From positions 4,588,001 through 4,652,000 of the forward strand of contig QYRS01000003.1 in the NCBI GenBank assembly GCA_006503535.1: DNA of 64,000 bases. The letters run 5' to 3'. Origin of the DNA: Arthrinium phaeospermum (Eukaryota; Ascomycota; Sordariomycetes; Amphisphaeriales; Apiosporaceae). Below the pieces are notes generated by a model. The model saw nothing but the letters and a program-made list of their open reading frames with translations. It ran no database searches and was not told the origin of the DNA. This document shows positions 31,643 through 42,868 of this stretch, one piece after another. The first letter of the stretch is position 1; each line of letters starts with the position of its first letter. The position numbers were made by a program, and so were the translations under genes.

Positions 31643-33134
31643 TCAATTAAAGTCTGGCGGGTATTTCTGCTCGACGCACTGCGGATAGGTCCAGTATATC
31701 AGGCCCGTTATTAAAAAGTTGAGCATGCGCCGCCGCAGGGGGATTTCGGGCATGTAGTGTTTGGTCATATTGTACTCGAACATTAGAAGGAGGTTACCGA
31801 TGAAGTTGAGAAGCCGGAAAAACCTGGGTTGCAGAGTCAGCATACATCAATTATCAAGGCATCGAGAGGTCCATCCATGCTGAGCAAAGAAAGACCTGGG
31901 CACGACTTACATGTTCACCGTAAAGAAAACTATTGCCGCAATAGTAGCGGCGCGAATCGGGCTGGCCAGGTGCACCTCGAGGTTCTTGGCCACCATGTAA
32001 AGCGGCGGTATCCAGAGCCCGAGGATGATGAGCTCGACCAGGGCGGTCCAGTGATACGTCCTCACGTAGTTGCCCCGGAGCACGAGGAACATCATGCACA
32101 CCCAAAGCAACACGAAATTTATCTGTCAGAGGTCAGTCATTAGAATGAAACCTGACCTTTTGAGGATCTTTTGAGGGAGTAGTAGGCTGGCGACATACCA
32201 CGGACGGCACAAACACCACCAAGTCCTGCCGGAAGTACGCCAGGCTCAACGCCCCCGCCACCACGCCGACGGAGAACTGCGCGAAGCCGAACAGGAGGAA
32301 ACACCAGAGCACGCGGTAGTAGCGGTCGTAGCAGTCGCCGTGGAACTGCTCGCTGGCCCAGCTGTGGGTGCCGCCGACGACGGGCCAGCCGCACCACCGA
32401 CAAATCCAGGCCCGCCCCGCATTGGCGAGCACGACGGCGTCGCCCACGTGCAGGTCGTGGTTCTGTACGCTGCAGCGGAAACATTTCGAGGTCAGCGGGT
32501 GCGAGCCGGGCTGCAGGATGAGGGCGGGCGTCGTCTCGTGGGCCTCCTCGTCGGGCATGTAGTGGCAGACCTGGCAGACGCGCGGGAACTGGCTGACGAG
32601 GGCCTGGGGCCCGCCGAAGAGGTCGCGCACGAAGTCGGGCGTGAGCAGGTCGTGGTAGAAGCGGCAGGTGCGGCGCAGGCGCTCGACGTCGCCGAAGCGC
32701 ATCTGGTCGATGATGAGGTAGTGCAGCTCGAGCGGCAGGGCCATGAGGCGCGAGGGCGCGTCGAGGTGGGCGGCGGACCCGTTGGCCGCCACCCACTTCT
32801 CGCGCATCCGGTCCGCGAGGCCCTCGAGCGGCATGATGGCGCTGTGGATCAGCGGCGACCGCGGCGGCAGCAGGTTGCCCTCGTCGTCGTAGACGGGCGA
32901 CGGCGCCCGCTGCAGGCCCTCGACGCCCCGGCGCACCAGAAATTCCAGCCCGCTGGTCGGCGTGATGGAGTTGAGCGAGTTGCGCCGCCGCTTCTCCAGG
33001 GCGCGCAGCTGGTCCCGGACCTCGAGCCGCAGCGAGTCCCGCTTGTCGCCGGGGCGCGACTTCCACGAGGCCCGCCGCTCGCTCTTGAGCGACGTCGGCC
33101 GGGAGAGCCGGAAGGAAAAGGCATCTTCGTCCAT
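31643..33134 (-). CDS. F-box protein with cysteine pairs and C-terminal membrane segments (442 aa)
   Basis: Three exons (33134-32199, 32122-31911, 31823-31643) give 442 residues; the introns (76 and 87 bp) have GTATGT and GTAAGT donors. Residues 129-175 form an F-box-like domain (L-M-A-L-P-L-E-L-H, then V-E-R-L-R-R-T-C-R-F-Y-H). Cysteine pairs follow at 187/190, 218/221 and 245/248, suggesting zinc binding. Membrane segments lie near 275-298, 313-330, 338-356, 372-388 and in the last 55 residues. F-box proteins link substrates to SCF ubiquitin ligases through Skp1; a membrane-bound version would select membrane or organelle substrates, which is inference. The N terminus is basic and Ser-rich. 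The combination is known in fungal hypothetical proteins but has no established role. Confidence 0.8.
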
Positions 33135-34369
33135 CGCTAAATTCCTAGGTTAGGTGGATGGATGGACGAGTGGCAAAACGGATCCGCTTGGCTCGACGCG
33201 ACGACAATGCGATGGCGAGTTGGGGGAAATGGTATTAATGCGATTTGTTGTTTGGATGATTACAGTAGTAGTAGAAAAGGGCGGTTGTCCGTTACCCAGG
33301 CGAACCCATTGGTCACGGAGGGGTGGGACTCTGCGGAGGTTTCGATGCGGGCAGAAATTTAAATTAATTGCACTTGCACTTGCTGGGTTACCATCGCAAT
33401 CCCCATGCAACACACCATGGCCTTTTTGGGTCAATGGCGGTGGGCGGGTGGTGCAGAATGGTGGTATTTTTCCCGTTCCCCCTGGCGGGCGCCCCCGTGA
33501 AACTCCAGGTGTAAGAGGCCCAGGGGTGGAGCAGTTGAAACGGGATCGGCAGACGTTAGAGACTGTTTCGACGACCGCCTTGTTAATCACTTGCCCAAAA
33601 ACTAAAACTAGAAAAAGGCCTCGTCGTCGGGGGTAGCTGCGTTTTCGGGGATGAACGTCACCACTTGCCCTCCAACTCCAGACGACGACATGGGAGATGA
33701 GATGTTTATCCTTTGCCACTTGGTCCTAGTGCCAAGCAGGCCGCCCAGAGGGCCGCTGCCAGTTGACGACTGGTGCCACGTTTCAGAGTATTGACCCCGC
33801 CCTTCATTCGCCTCGCCATCCTGCGATCCCAGCTGCCACCGAGCTGGAAACCGCTGGGCAATTCAATCTTCGTTTCCATTGGCTCAAGTCACAAGTCAGA
33901 CGCAAGACACTCACCGACAGACCATTTTTCTTTATAAACAAGCCTGAAAAAGCATGGAGAAACGCTGCCCACCTGCACGTCGTCGACTCAGCTTGCTTAG
34001 CTAAGTCGTTCGACTACCGAGGCTCCAGTTGCAAGCGAGCTAGCTTCTGCTCAGCTCTTCCGCCCTATCTTGGCGGACCCCTGCATCATGCACGTGCTTG
34101 CTTGCCCTTGCCGATAATTCGGGTGGCTGGGGCTGCACGTCCAGGCTCAATTGTTCTAGAGTCTCAACACTCATTCTAGATGCCACCCAGACCCGTACTC
34201 ACTCAGCCAAGGCGAGCACCAGTACGGCGGCCCGAATAGGGTAGAGCTCTTTTAGCGGAGTTTCTTATACTACAGGGTAGGCTCCGGCCGGACTTGATAG
34301 TCGGTCTACGCCTTGATAGGCCCCGTCTGCTTCGGAAACTCCCACCAGGGTCCTCCATATGGTCTATTG

Positions 34370-34758
34370 TAGAAACTTTTTACCAAGATGTGCTATGCGA
34401 GGAAACCATCAAGGTGTGTTATCTCGGCAATGCATACCCTGCCAAGTTTCCAGGCGTCTGGTTGAGTTTGGTTCTTATGCAGGATTGATGGGCGGCGGCG
34501 CACTTACCAGAATCCAGGAAAGTCTCGACTAGGACCTGGTTCGACTTCGGGTCGAGGTATAGACTCCTTGAGAAGCTCTTCTTATATGGTAGCAGAGAGA
34601 CCGTCAAGGTACATTTCGGCATTGCATACCCATGCCAAGTTTCCAGGCGTCTGGTTGAGTTTGGTATTTGTGCCGGATTGATGGGTGGCGGCGCATTCTG
34701 GGCATAATTCAGTACGGTCTCGGCTGGGACTTGGTTCGATTTTCGGGTCGAGGTATAG
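34370..34758. repeat. Two-copy tandem repeat, period ~193-196 bp
   Basis: GCCAAGTTTCCAGGCGTCTG and the following GTTGAGTTTGGT occur at 34441 and 34634; GTCGAGGTATAG ends the copies at 34562 and 34758. Blocks GATTGATGGG.GGCGGCGCA and GG(A)ACYTGGTTCGA are also shared. The copies differ by scattered substitutions, so the duplication is not recent. Confidence 0.85.
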
Positions 34759-34959
34759 CCTGCACTTATACAGGATGGCTAGGCTTTAGTAGAAATGATG
34801 ATGCCATGCTATACAGGTCGATTTGGAAGAGTGGTGGCTTGCTATCGAGACGATTTGTGATACACACGGGAATGGCGGCTTGAGCCCCCTTTGAAGACGT
34901 AGCTGGCACATAGCGAGGGCTGACATATGATGGACTCGCCTCTGGCTGCTCGAAAAAAG

Positions 34960-34967
34960 CATATAAA
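34960..34967 (+). promoter_or_regulatory. Candidate TATA box of the secreted protein gene
   Basis: CATATAAAGAG lies about 105 bp upstream of the ATG at 35069, a normal distance for a fungal gene with a short leader. Confidence 0.35.
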
Positions 34968-35068
34968 GAGCACACAGCCCGGTAATAGTTATTGAGATCC
35001 ATTCTGCAATTGGTCTATAAGCCTTTACCTTGGAGAAAACAAGACAGTAGCGGCAGACAGCCAACGCG

Positions 35069-36525
35069 ATGAAGTACCTGTACCTAGCAGTGCTCTCCAT
35101 GCTCTCCGGGGCCGTCATGGCCTCGGACCCGGACCCGGACCCTCCCCTCGATGCCGACGGGAAGCCGTTCCCCGCGGTCTGGGTTTACGTGGCCGAGACG
35201 TCGTACTACTGCTACGCCGACAACTGCGCGCGAGCCGTCACAGGCACCCGGACTGCTGCTGATATGCCGGCGCCGTCCGTCCGTCAGGCCGACTGCTCCA
35301 GCTACATGCACACCACCGTGACCCCTGCGCCAGTGTGAGTCCACACGCAGATGCCCTCTCTAAACTCACGCCTTGTGTGGGCAGCCGAAATATGACGTGC
35401 TGATGCCGGAGATATAGGACTACGACTACGACCACAACCACGACGACCACGACAACCACAACTACAACTACGACGGCGACGACGACTGCCAGGGCGACTG
35501 TGGGTACTACGACGGTCACCACTACAGCTACGACTACGACGAAGACGGTCACGGCCTCGCAGGGAAAACGCAAGCGAGACATCGTCACCGCAGCCGCAGC
35601 CGTACCCGATGGGGAGCCAGCCAAGCAAGCCCGAGCTGCGGCGGCCACCATCCCGACCTACGCCAGCTTCTGCACCGAGCAGTTCCCCGGAGCCACGCCT
35701 CACTACTCCTCGGCTTGCAACTGTAAGACTTGATGTTTGCTTTGCGTGACCTCCTCTTCCAACTCATGTTGCTAACCCCAACCCCCCCGTCGCGTAGGCT
35801 GGTCCATCACGGCTTCTTCCACCACCCTGCCTCCGCAGACCGTCACGCAGACCGCGACGCGGACCGTCACGCAAACCGACACCGTGACCGTCACGCAGGC
35901 GGCCACGACCACGGCCACATCCACATCCACGGCCACGTCTCTGACCACGTCTACCGCCACGGCCACGGCCACGGCCACAGCCACGGGGTGTCTCAATCCG
36001 CAAACATGCGGGCACTACACTTACCGGAAGTGCCCGCCCCCTCACCCGGACGCGTATTGCTATTGCTTGAAGGACATCGAGGGCACCCCTACGTGCTACA
36101 TATCGGACAGTGACTGTAATAACAGATGCACCGCCAACTCGGACTGCCCGCAGGGGCAGGGTTGCAGTGCGGACTGGTGCTGCGGTCACGGCATCTGTTC
36201 GCCCATCGCCCCCACCGGCTCTTGCCCCAACCCGTCCTTTGCCCGTGCCCTCTTCGCCCGGAAGCAGGACGCCCGCTCCGCTGTGGCGGCGGCGGCGGCT
36301 GGCGACGGCGAAGCTGACGACGACGGCGACGAAGAGGGCGAAGAGGAGGAGGAAGAGTACGAGGACGACGATGTCGTTGCGGGAGCCAAGGCCGCCGACC
36401 CTACTTCGTCCGTCAGCATGTGTCCCACCGGCCCCTGCGGCTACAGGGGCACCCCGACCGCCCAGGCGGCAGCCCCGCCCAAGGCGTCCGCTGCGCGCAG
36501 AAGAGGTAGAACATCTGTAGGCTAG
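35069..36525 (+). CDS. Secreted Thr-rich, Cys-rich protein with Kex2-type site (432 aa)
   Basis: Three exons (35069-35334, 35418-35722, 35798-36525) give 432 residues; donors GTGAGT and GTAAGA and acceptors ATATAG and GCGTAG keep the frame. Residues 1-18 form a signal peptide. After a short domain with Cys residues comes a run of 19 Thr codons (90-108) and further Thr/Val-rich sequence, likely O-mannosylated. K-R-K-R at 139-142 is a Kex2-type cleavage site. A second Thr-rich linker leads to a Cys-rich module (about residues 255-330) with C-x-x-x-x-C, C-x-C and D-W-C-C-G-H-G-I-C spacing. A long acidic Asp/Glu run and a basic end follow. No GPI-anchor tail is seen. Secretion to the cell wall or medium is inferred; no function is known. 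Confidence 0.82.
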
Positions 36526-37120
36526 GATACTGGAGAGGACGGATAGAAACAAGCAGCGGGCAGCAAGATACGTAGACTGGCCGGATGACCCAATCTGCAA
36601 CCTGATCGGCGTCAATATACTTTCAAATCTGTCCACCATCCGCTCACACATCAGGAAACTGCATGGGGTTGCCAGGCGAGCCCACACTATCTTGCATTCT
36701 TCTCCGGCTTCGCCAGAATTGGCTGGGTTCGGGGTTTGGCCGAAAACCGTATAGAAACAAATGAAGAGCAAAAGTCCACCTGGACGGCTGCGCTGCTACA
36801 TCTCCGGCAAGTGTAAGGCGCATCAGAGCCAATATGCGTGATGTTCTGGTGACATCTACAGGACGAGCAGTAAGCGTCTGTCTCGTTGAATTGTGTACCT
36901 ACTTCGATACCACATGACCACCTTGCATCATCTTTAGCAATAGATGATCGTATCAACATTTGAAAAGAGGCACAAAGAACACAATTAATTTAGATGACGG
37001 CATACGGCGCTCCAGACGGCTACTGAATGTCGTAAATTGATCATGGTGTTGTTTTGTCCACCGGCTTCTCCTATACATGAAGTTCTTAAAAACATTTTCG
37101 CCAGTGAAAGCAAGGGAAAT
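36526..37120. terminator. Convergent 3' region, secreted protein / ARP3
   Basis: The 595-bp gap lies between convergent stop codons and has no supported gene. Confidence 0.35.
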
Positions 37121-38889
37121 CTACGAGCCACCCGGACCTCCAAGCAGGGCGAATCTTCGGACGATACTGGGTCCATATTCTTGGTACTGTCGCGTGTGTT
37201 AGCAAGTAAGCGCCAAAAAGGGCAGATGGGGCAACTAACCTCGGCCTTCGTGTGGCAGTACGAGCGGAACTCGGGCGTCTGGCCCAGCAAGCTTCCTCCG
37301 AACCAGGGACCGTGTCGTTGACGCTTGTGTGTAATGACCTGCACTTCCAAACCGCCACTCCGCGCGCCGCCGCTGCGGACCTCGCTGGCCCGGATGCGGG
37401 CGTCGACCAGGTGCTTGATGTCGCGTTGTAAACGGCGACCAAAGTCCTTGTAGAGCGTGCTGCCACCCGACAGCACAATGTTCTTGTAGAGACCCCGACG
37501 CACATCGATGGGGCTCTGCTGGATCACGTTGTCCACGACCACGGGCAGCGGGGTCAGGAAGTCGGACGAGTAGATCTCGGGGTTGAAGAAGATCTCGGGC
37601 GCCAAGAAGCGCTCGTAGCCAACATCGACTTGCACCTCGCGGCCGCCGGGCTGGCGGACCACGTGCTTGGCGAACTTGGACGGGTCGCGGTCGTACCGCG
37701 AGAACTCCTTGACGATGTCGGGGCAGACGTAGCAGTGCTCCTCCTTGATCTCCTGGGCCGTCTTCAGGGAGCTGTCGGCCTCGCCACGGTCGCGGAGCAG
37801 GGACTGGACGAAGTAGGTGATGTCTCGGCCGGCGATGGGGATCGACTTTATCGAGGAACCGATGACATAGCCCTCGGCAACGGGGATGACGTGGGTGACA
37901 CCATCACCCGAGTCGATGACGGTACCGGTGAGGGAGCGATCCGACACCTTTGCTGACGTCCACGAGGCAGCCAGGGCCAGGACAGCCTGGACGGCAATGT
38001 AGAGACCGGCGCAGTTGAAAGACTCGAAGAAGATCTCGGCCGTGTTTTCTCGGTTCTCGGGAGGGTTCAGAGGCTGTGGGGCGGATTTGTCAGTACCGTA
38101 GGTCAGGGGCGGATTGTTTGATTGAGCATCCGGGGATTGGAGTGCCCAAGGGGCCAGAAGGAGGTCAACTTACGGGCTCCGTCAGCAGGAAGTAGTGGTC
38201 TTCGGGCTCGACTCGAAGATACTTGAAAATGGAGTTTGACCAGAAGCGCTCCATGTGATCCTGTACCAGCATCAGTTGTCTGTTCCAGCCCGTTCGTTCT
38301 CAAGGAGCCCATACCCAGTTTTCTATTTGACCATGGCGAATGGGGTAGTGCAGTCCGTATCCTGGGCGCAATCAGGTTCAGCAAGTATTCTCGTGTTCGT
38401 GCCCAATGGGTGTGTTGGCTCAAAGGCTCTTTCTTACCTGGTCCTCCTGATGCCGCAATGGCCTCATCACCAATGAAGAAGTCGAGATCCTCGGTTCCTC
38501 GTTTGCCCGACAGATGGCCAGCAGGGCCGGCGCCTCCAGTCAAGAAACTCGGCTTGTTTCCGACGGCTGGCCGGCCAGAGCCTGTACCGCCGGCACCACC
38601 TCCGGCACCTTTCGTTGCGATGGCGGTCGGGAAGACGAAGGAGGGAGAGTCGTTACCGGCGAAACCTAGAGACGCCCAGGGCGCAAGGTAAGCAAAGGGC
38701 AGATGCGCGTGGGGGGTATCGTATCGGGGGAAATCGTACCAAGCTTCGAAAAGCCCGTACCGCTGTTGTTGGAAAGTGAAGTCAGCAAACCACACGGGAT
38801 ACCAGCTTGGCCGCTGTCGGCATTGCGGGGTTGGGAGATGAAGGCGGAACGTACTTGTCCATGACAACGGCCGGCGTTTGGTTCGCCAT
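37121..38889 (-). CDS. ARP3: Actin-related protein 3, Arp2/3 complex (439 aa)
   Basis: Seven exons (38889-38855, 38762-38740, 38665-38438, 38361-38315, 38260-38174, 38073-37240, 37186-37121) give 439 residues. All introns have GT..AG ends (53-100 bp) and the joins restore actin-family sequence: [16 protein letters not shown] near the start, [11 protein letters not shown], then [13 protein letters not shown] and [11 protein letters not shown]. Arp3 forms, with Arp2, the pseudo-dimer that nucleates branched actin at endocytic patches. A Gly/Pro-rich insert (about residues 37-75) lies after the first nucleotide-binding loop; expanded loops here are common in filamentous ascomycetes. The second exon is only 23 nt. 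The gene is divergent from the taspase-like gene. Confidence 0.97.
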
Positions 38890-40322
38890 TTTGAAGGAGA
38901 ATGCAGCACCCGCTGATTAAATGGCAATTGAAGCTGTGTGTGGGCGTTGAGCGCGGCGTGCTGGTCGGTCGTTGGGAAGCGAGTTGGGAAGCTGGCGTCG
39001 TGTGGTGCTCTCCCAACACTGGGAATAATTACGTTGCCTATCACCAGAGTTGCAGGGAGCAGCAGCAGCTCGCCGTTCGGGCTGTGATGTAGGGGGTTGT
39101 GGCGGTGTCGCGTGCTAGGCAGAGGCAGGCCACTGTAATTGCGTGGCTGGTGATCTGGTGGGGTTCATCTCTCGGGCCAATGCACTGCACTGATCCCCCC
39201 AGCTCTTTGGACGCCAAAGCCAGCTTGAGCTCTGGCTGCCCCACCAAGTTTACTGAGCTTAGCTAAGTCAATTGCAGCCGTGTTGATGCAATCAGGCAAC
39301 GACAGCTCAGCTTGGTTTTTGGCAACATGATCATAAATCATCACCAGTGAGTTCATGCACTTGAACCCTTGAGACATAGCAAAACTCGAAATGGTCATAA
39401 AGAATAAATGCAAGTAGTAACGCTTTTTGATGTCCAGCACAGATAGCAGTGAAACATTGTTGCCCATGTTGGCATCGAGAGTCTTCCAGTAGAAACACAC
39501 AAATGAGGAAGCCACGACCTAATGGGTTATATTCAACATGCCCACTCCACGAAAAATAAATTGAACCCAAAGACCGCAAGGAAGGAAGGAAGTCACATAC
39601 AACGGAACTGATGTGATGTTTGACTCACCCAGCCGAGGCTGAGCAGTGAGGTCATCCAATTCTGCACTGAACCTGAACCGTCTCAACCTCTGTTCTTCCT
39701 CCATTATCAACTCCATTCCGGAGTTGGCCCATATCGTTATATCCATTGGGCACACTCTGCCACAGCATTTCTAGCCATCACGATCTTTACTCGGCATCAT
39801 CCATACAGACCTCATCTCTGCCAGTGGATGGCCCGCGCCGTCATCTACTCCACCTCCCTTCTCCCGTTGAGTGAATCAGCGCCGATACGCATCCTTGCCG
39901 TCAACCGGATCTCCCTGAGGTGCCCATCTACGACGAAAGGGGCGAGTTGTCCCAACTCCCGATCCAACACTGCACCACCGGCCCGGGTCCCATCAATGAC
40001 TTCTTGACCACCTCTCTCGACCCATTGTTACCTGCAGCCCCGGTTCATCGTCGACTGCGTCCCCAACCCTCCACCAAGTCCGGGACAACATCAAGCCAGG
40101 TCTGTTACAGGAGGGATTTCCAAACAATTGGGCTTTACACCTGCCCTGTCTGCAGCCACGCCGGTCCCCATACTTAAGCAGTCACAAATCTTCATCTTCT
40201 GTAGCAAAGTTGCAACGGACGACACCCATCACCAAGGTGGGTTTCGCAGAGGCAAACATCAGTTTCTTGCCTGATTCTCATCGCCACTGCAAACCGCAAA
40301 CCCAATACTGGCAATCATCTCC
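38890..40322. promoter_or_regulatory. Divergent promoter region ARP3 / taspase-like gene
   Basis: The 1.43-kb stretch lies between outward-facing genes. The side before 40322 is C- and A/C-rich, typical of a long fungal leader. The open frames at 39165-39515 and 39920-40177 have no domain character. Confidence 0.4.
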
Positions 40323-42340
40323 ATGTCTGGCCAAGACAGCAAGCAACACCTTCCCCAGGAAGGTGGGCAAATGAACAACAATCAGTCCTACCACTTGGGC
40401 AAGAGGAAGCTCGGGCGAGACGAGCCTGGAGTTCCCCAGCCAACTCCCTCACAACGGGTTAGTGGTCCTTGCATCATCAGCTATGATGGAGACTTTGACT
40501 TAGATCCTAACGATGATTTCAAGACCGAGATCTTTCCAGAAGGTACTGAGGTGCCTGCATGGCACAATGCCAAACCCGTCTCAGACCCAGCATTGACAGC
40601 GTGGCTGGACGGCGGATCCGATCGCAAGGGCAGGCGTTGGAAGCCGCCTGTTTCCGCCATCTTCATCCACGCTGGGGCCGGCTACCACAGTACTGCCAAT
40701 GAACGCATCCATTTACTGGCTTGTAGCGAGTGAGTGGCGACGCCTACCTACCCCAATGCGACATGTTATGCCTATACTGACAAATCCAGTGCTGCGCGCG
40801 CCGGTATGGCCGTTCTCAAGGGCGGCCTCTCGGCTGTCGACGCGGTTGAAGCCGCCATCAGAGTCCTCGAGGACAAGGAGATTACCAACGCAGGCTATGG
40901 AAGCAATTTGTCCATAGATGGCACGGTCGAGTGCGATGCTACTGTTGTTGACCACTACGGTCGAAGCGGCGCCTGTGGTGCCGTCCCCAGTAAGAACGGA
41001 CTTGGCATTTCTTTTCGAGGTATCGAGCTGACCAACTCCTTTTAGATATCAAGAACCCCGTCAGCCTGGCCAAGATGATCCTTGACAGCAGCAACGAGCC
41101 CCTCTCCCTGCGACGGGTCCCTCCCAATCTTCTGGTCGGCACTGGTGCCAAGGATTTCGCCTGGGACAAGAAGATGTCTATTGTCCCCAACGAGTTTCTC
41201 ATCTCGCGCAATGCTTTGGATCGCTACAATCGCTGGAGAGAGGATCTCGAACGGGCCAAGCTGGGCGAAAAGGTTCCTGAGCAGACCCACGCACGCACCA
41301 CCAAGAAAGACCAGCGCGATCATACCAACGCCATCTTGACGGGAATGTGGAACGAGGGACAGCCGGACTCTCCCGGTCAGCCTAGCACGCCTTCGGAGAA
41401 TGGAGGCTCACCCTCTCCGCGAAATGCCTCGAACGCCCAATCTCCTCTACCCAGTCCTACTCGACACCTGCCCAAGGAACGCGGTGTCACGAACCTGCAC
41501 CTACTTGGCTCCGCGACAGCGCCGAAACCTGTGTTTCCCAGCCCGCCTGCCTTGGACATGTCAATCAACAAGCGACCGCGGTTCATAACCCACCACAGCA
41601 ATACTTCGCAAGACTCCGACGGCCAGGAGGACGACAGAATGGACGTCGACGAGGGCCCCCACTCTCCATTGCGAGAATCGACATTCCCCCTGCCTGCCAG
41701 CAAAACAGGATTCGCGGGCCAAGAACAAGCCGTCGAGCCTTCCAATAATGTCGATGCTGGACTCAAAGACGACGACAACATTACCGACACAGTGGGAGCC
41801 ATCGCTATAGACCAGAACGGGTACATGGCCGCCGCCTCGTCTTCTGGCGGCATTGGCATGAAGTTCCGTGGTCGTGTCGGCCCAGCCGCCCTGGTCGGTA
41901 TCGGCACTGCTATTGTTCCCGCCAGCGAGGACGACCCCGACGGCATCACGGTGGGCTCTGTGACCAGCGGCACTGGCGAGCACATGGCCACGACCATGGC
42001 AGCCCAGAAGTGTGCTGAGCGGCTCTATCACGGAACCAGACGAGGACCTAGAGGGGTCGATGTCCCGGAAGACGACGAAAGCGCCATTCTCCAGGGGTTC
42101 GTCGTTAATGACTTTCAACAGCACCCCGGTGTCAAGTACTCGACCAGTGCCGGTGCCATCGGTGTCATGTCCGTCAAGAAAGCCCCCAAGGGCTACTACC
42201 TGTACTTTGCGCACAACACCGACAGCTTTGCGCTGGCGAGTATGAGCAGCCGTGATCGCGAGCCGTACTGCGTCATGAGCCGTCTTCCCGAGGGGAGCTC
42301 TAGGGTCGCTCAAGGGGGAAGGAAGATTTCGGTGGATTGA
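40323..42340 (+). CDS. Threonine aspartase (taspase 1 / asparaginase-2 family), 633 aa
   Basis: Three exons (40323-40729, 40790-40989, 41046-42340) give 633 residues; introns are 60 and 56 bp. This is an N-terminal-nucleophile hydrolase: the precursor cuts itself before a Thr that becomes the catalytic residue. The alpha half starts at I-F-I-H-A-G-A-G-Y-H (about 115-125) and includes A-V-D-A-V-E-A-A and N-A-G-Y-G-S-N-L. The beta half starts at D-T451-V-G-A-I-A-I-D, with Thr451 as predicted nucleophile, and contains the G-S-V-T-S-G-T-G-E and S-A-G-A-I-G-V blocks. A Ser/Pro-rich insert of roughly 180 residues separates the halves, and about 100 extra residues lead the N terminus. Presence of N-A-G-Y-G-S-N-L and S-A-G-A points to taspase rather than a plain asparaginase. 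Fungal substrates are unknown. Confidence 0.92.
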
Positions 42341-42868
42341 CAGGTCTTTCCTCAAGGAAACCGTTCCATCCCGCGTTCTGTGTCGCATTCTCGGCGTTTA
42401 GCTTGATACCCTACCTAGATTTCGTTGTTGTCGCCCTGCTTGTTTTCTTTACCTATTGCATGCTGGTCCTTGGCCGATCGGACCGGTCGAGGCGGCAGCT
42501 GCTGGATAGGACAGATGATGGTCCCTTTCACGAGCCTCCAGACTGAATTTGATAGTTGAGCAAAGACCTACTACGGCCAACGGCATCGAGACCTCACTAG
42601 ATAGTTCCATAGACCAGTATTCGTAGCATGAATTCCTTCTGATTCTTTCTAATCTCTTGTCCCAGTGCAGTGCTAACAACTAGCAACGATGAAAATACCA
42701 TGCTGAATCCCAGAGATGCTTTCTCGTCCCCCCAAAACGCCAGAACCTGATGAAAAGCCCAATCCTTATCTTATTATGCCTGCCTAGTCTCTCTGCCTGA
42801 ATCCTACACCGCAAACGACCCAATGCACTTTTGCTGCCCCTTAGGAAAATCACTGAAGTGGAGAAACT
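42341..42868. terminator. Convergent 3' region, taspase-like gene / TFB4
   Basis: The 528-bp gap separates convergent genes. A 69-codon frame at 42337-42546 has a hydrophobic stretch but overlaps the taspase stop and lacks other support. Confidence 0.35.

Larger units (their letters stand above)
33135..35068. other. Divergent intergenic region with ~195-bp tandem repeat
   Basis: Nothing coding is supported in this 1.9-kb region between the F-box gene and the secreted protein gene. It contains a two-copy tandem repeat at about 34370-34758. The last 100 bp have CATATAAAGAGCAC near 34960, a possible TATA box for the plus-strand gene. Confidence 0.45.

Noticed and set aside
34525..34760. GGTTCGA-like motifs resembling a tRNA B box
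   Set aside because: No A box or cloverleaf could be formed around either copy; the motif is part of the 195-bp tandem repeat.
35772..35996. Val/Asp-rich minus-strand frame opposite the Thr-rich gene
   Set aside because: It is the antisense of the Thr/Ala repeat and has no independent support.
42337..42546. 69-codon frame with a hydrophobic stretch after the taspase-like gene
   Set aside because: It overlaps the taspase stop codon and probably lies in its 3' UTR.
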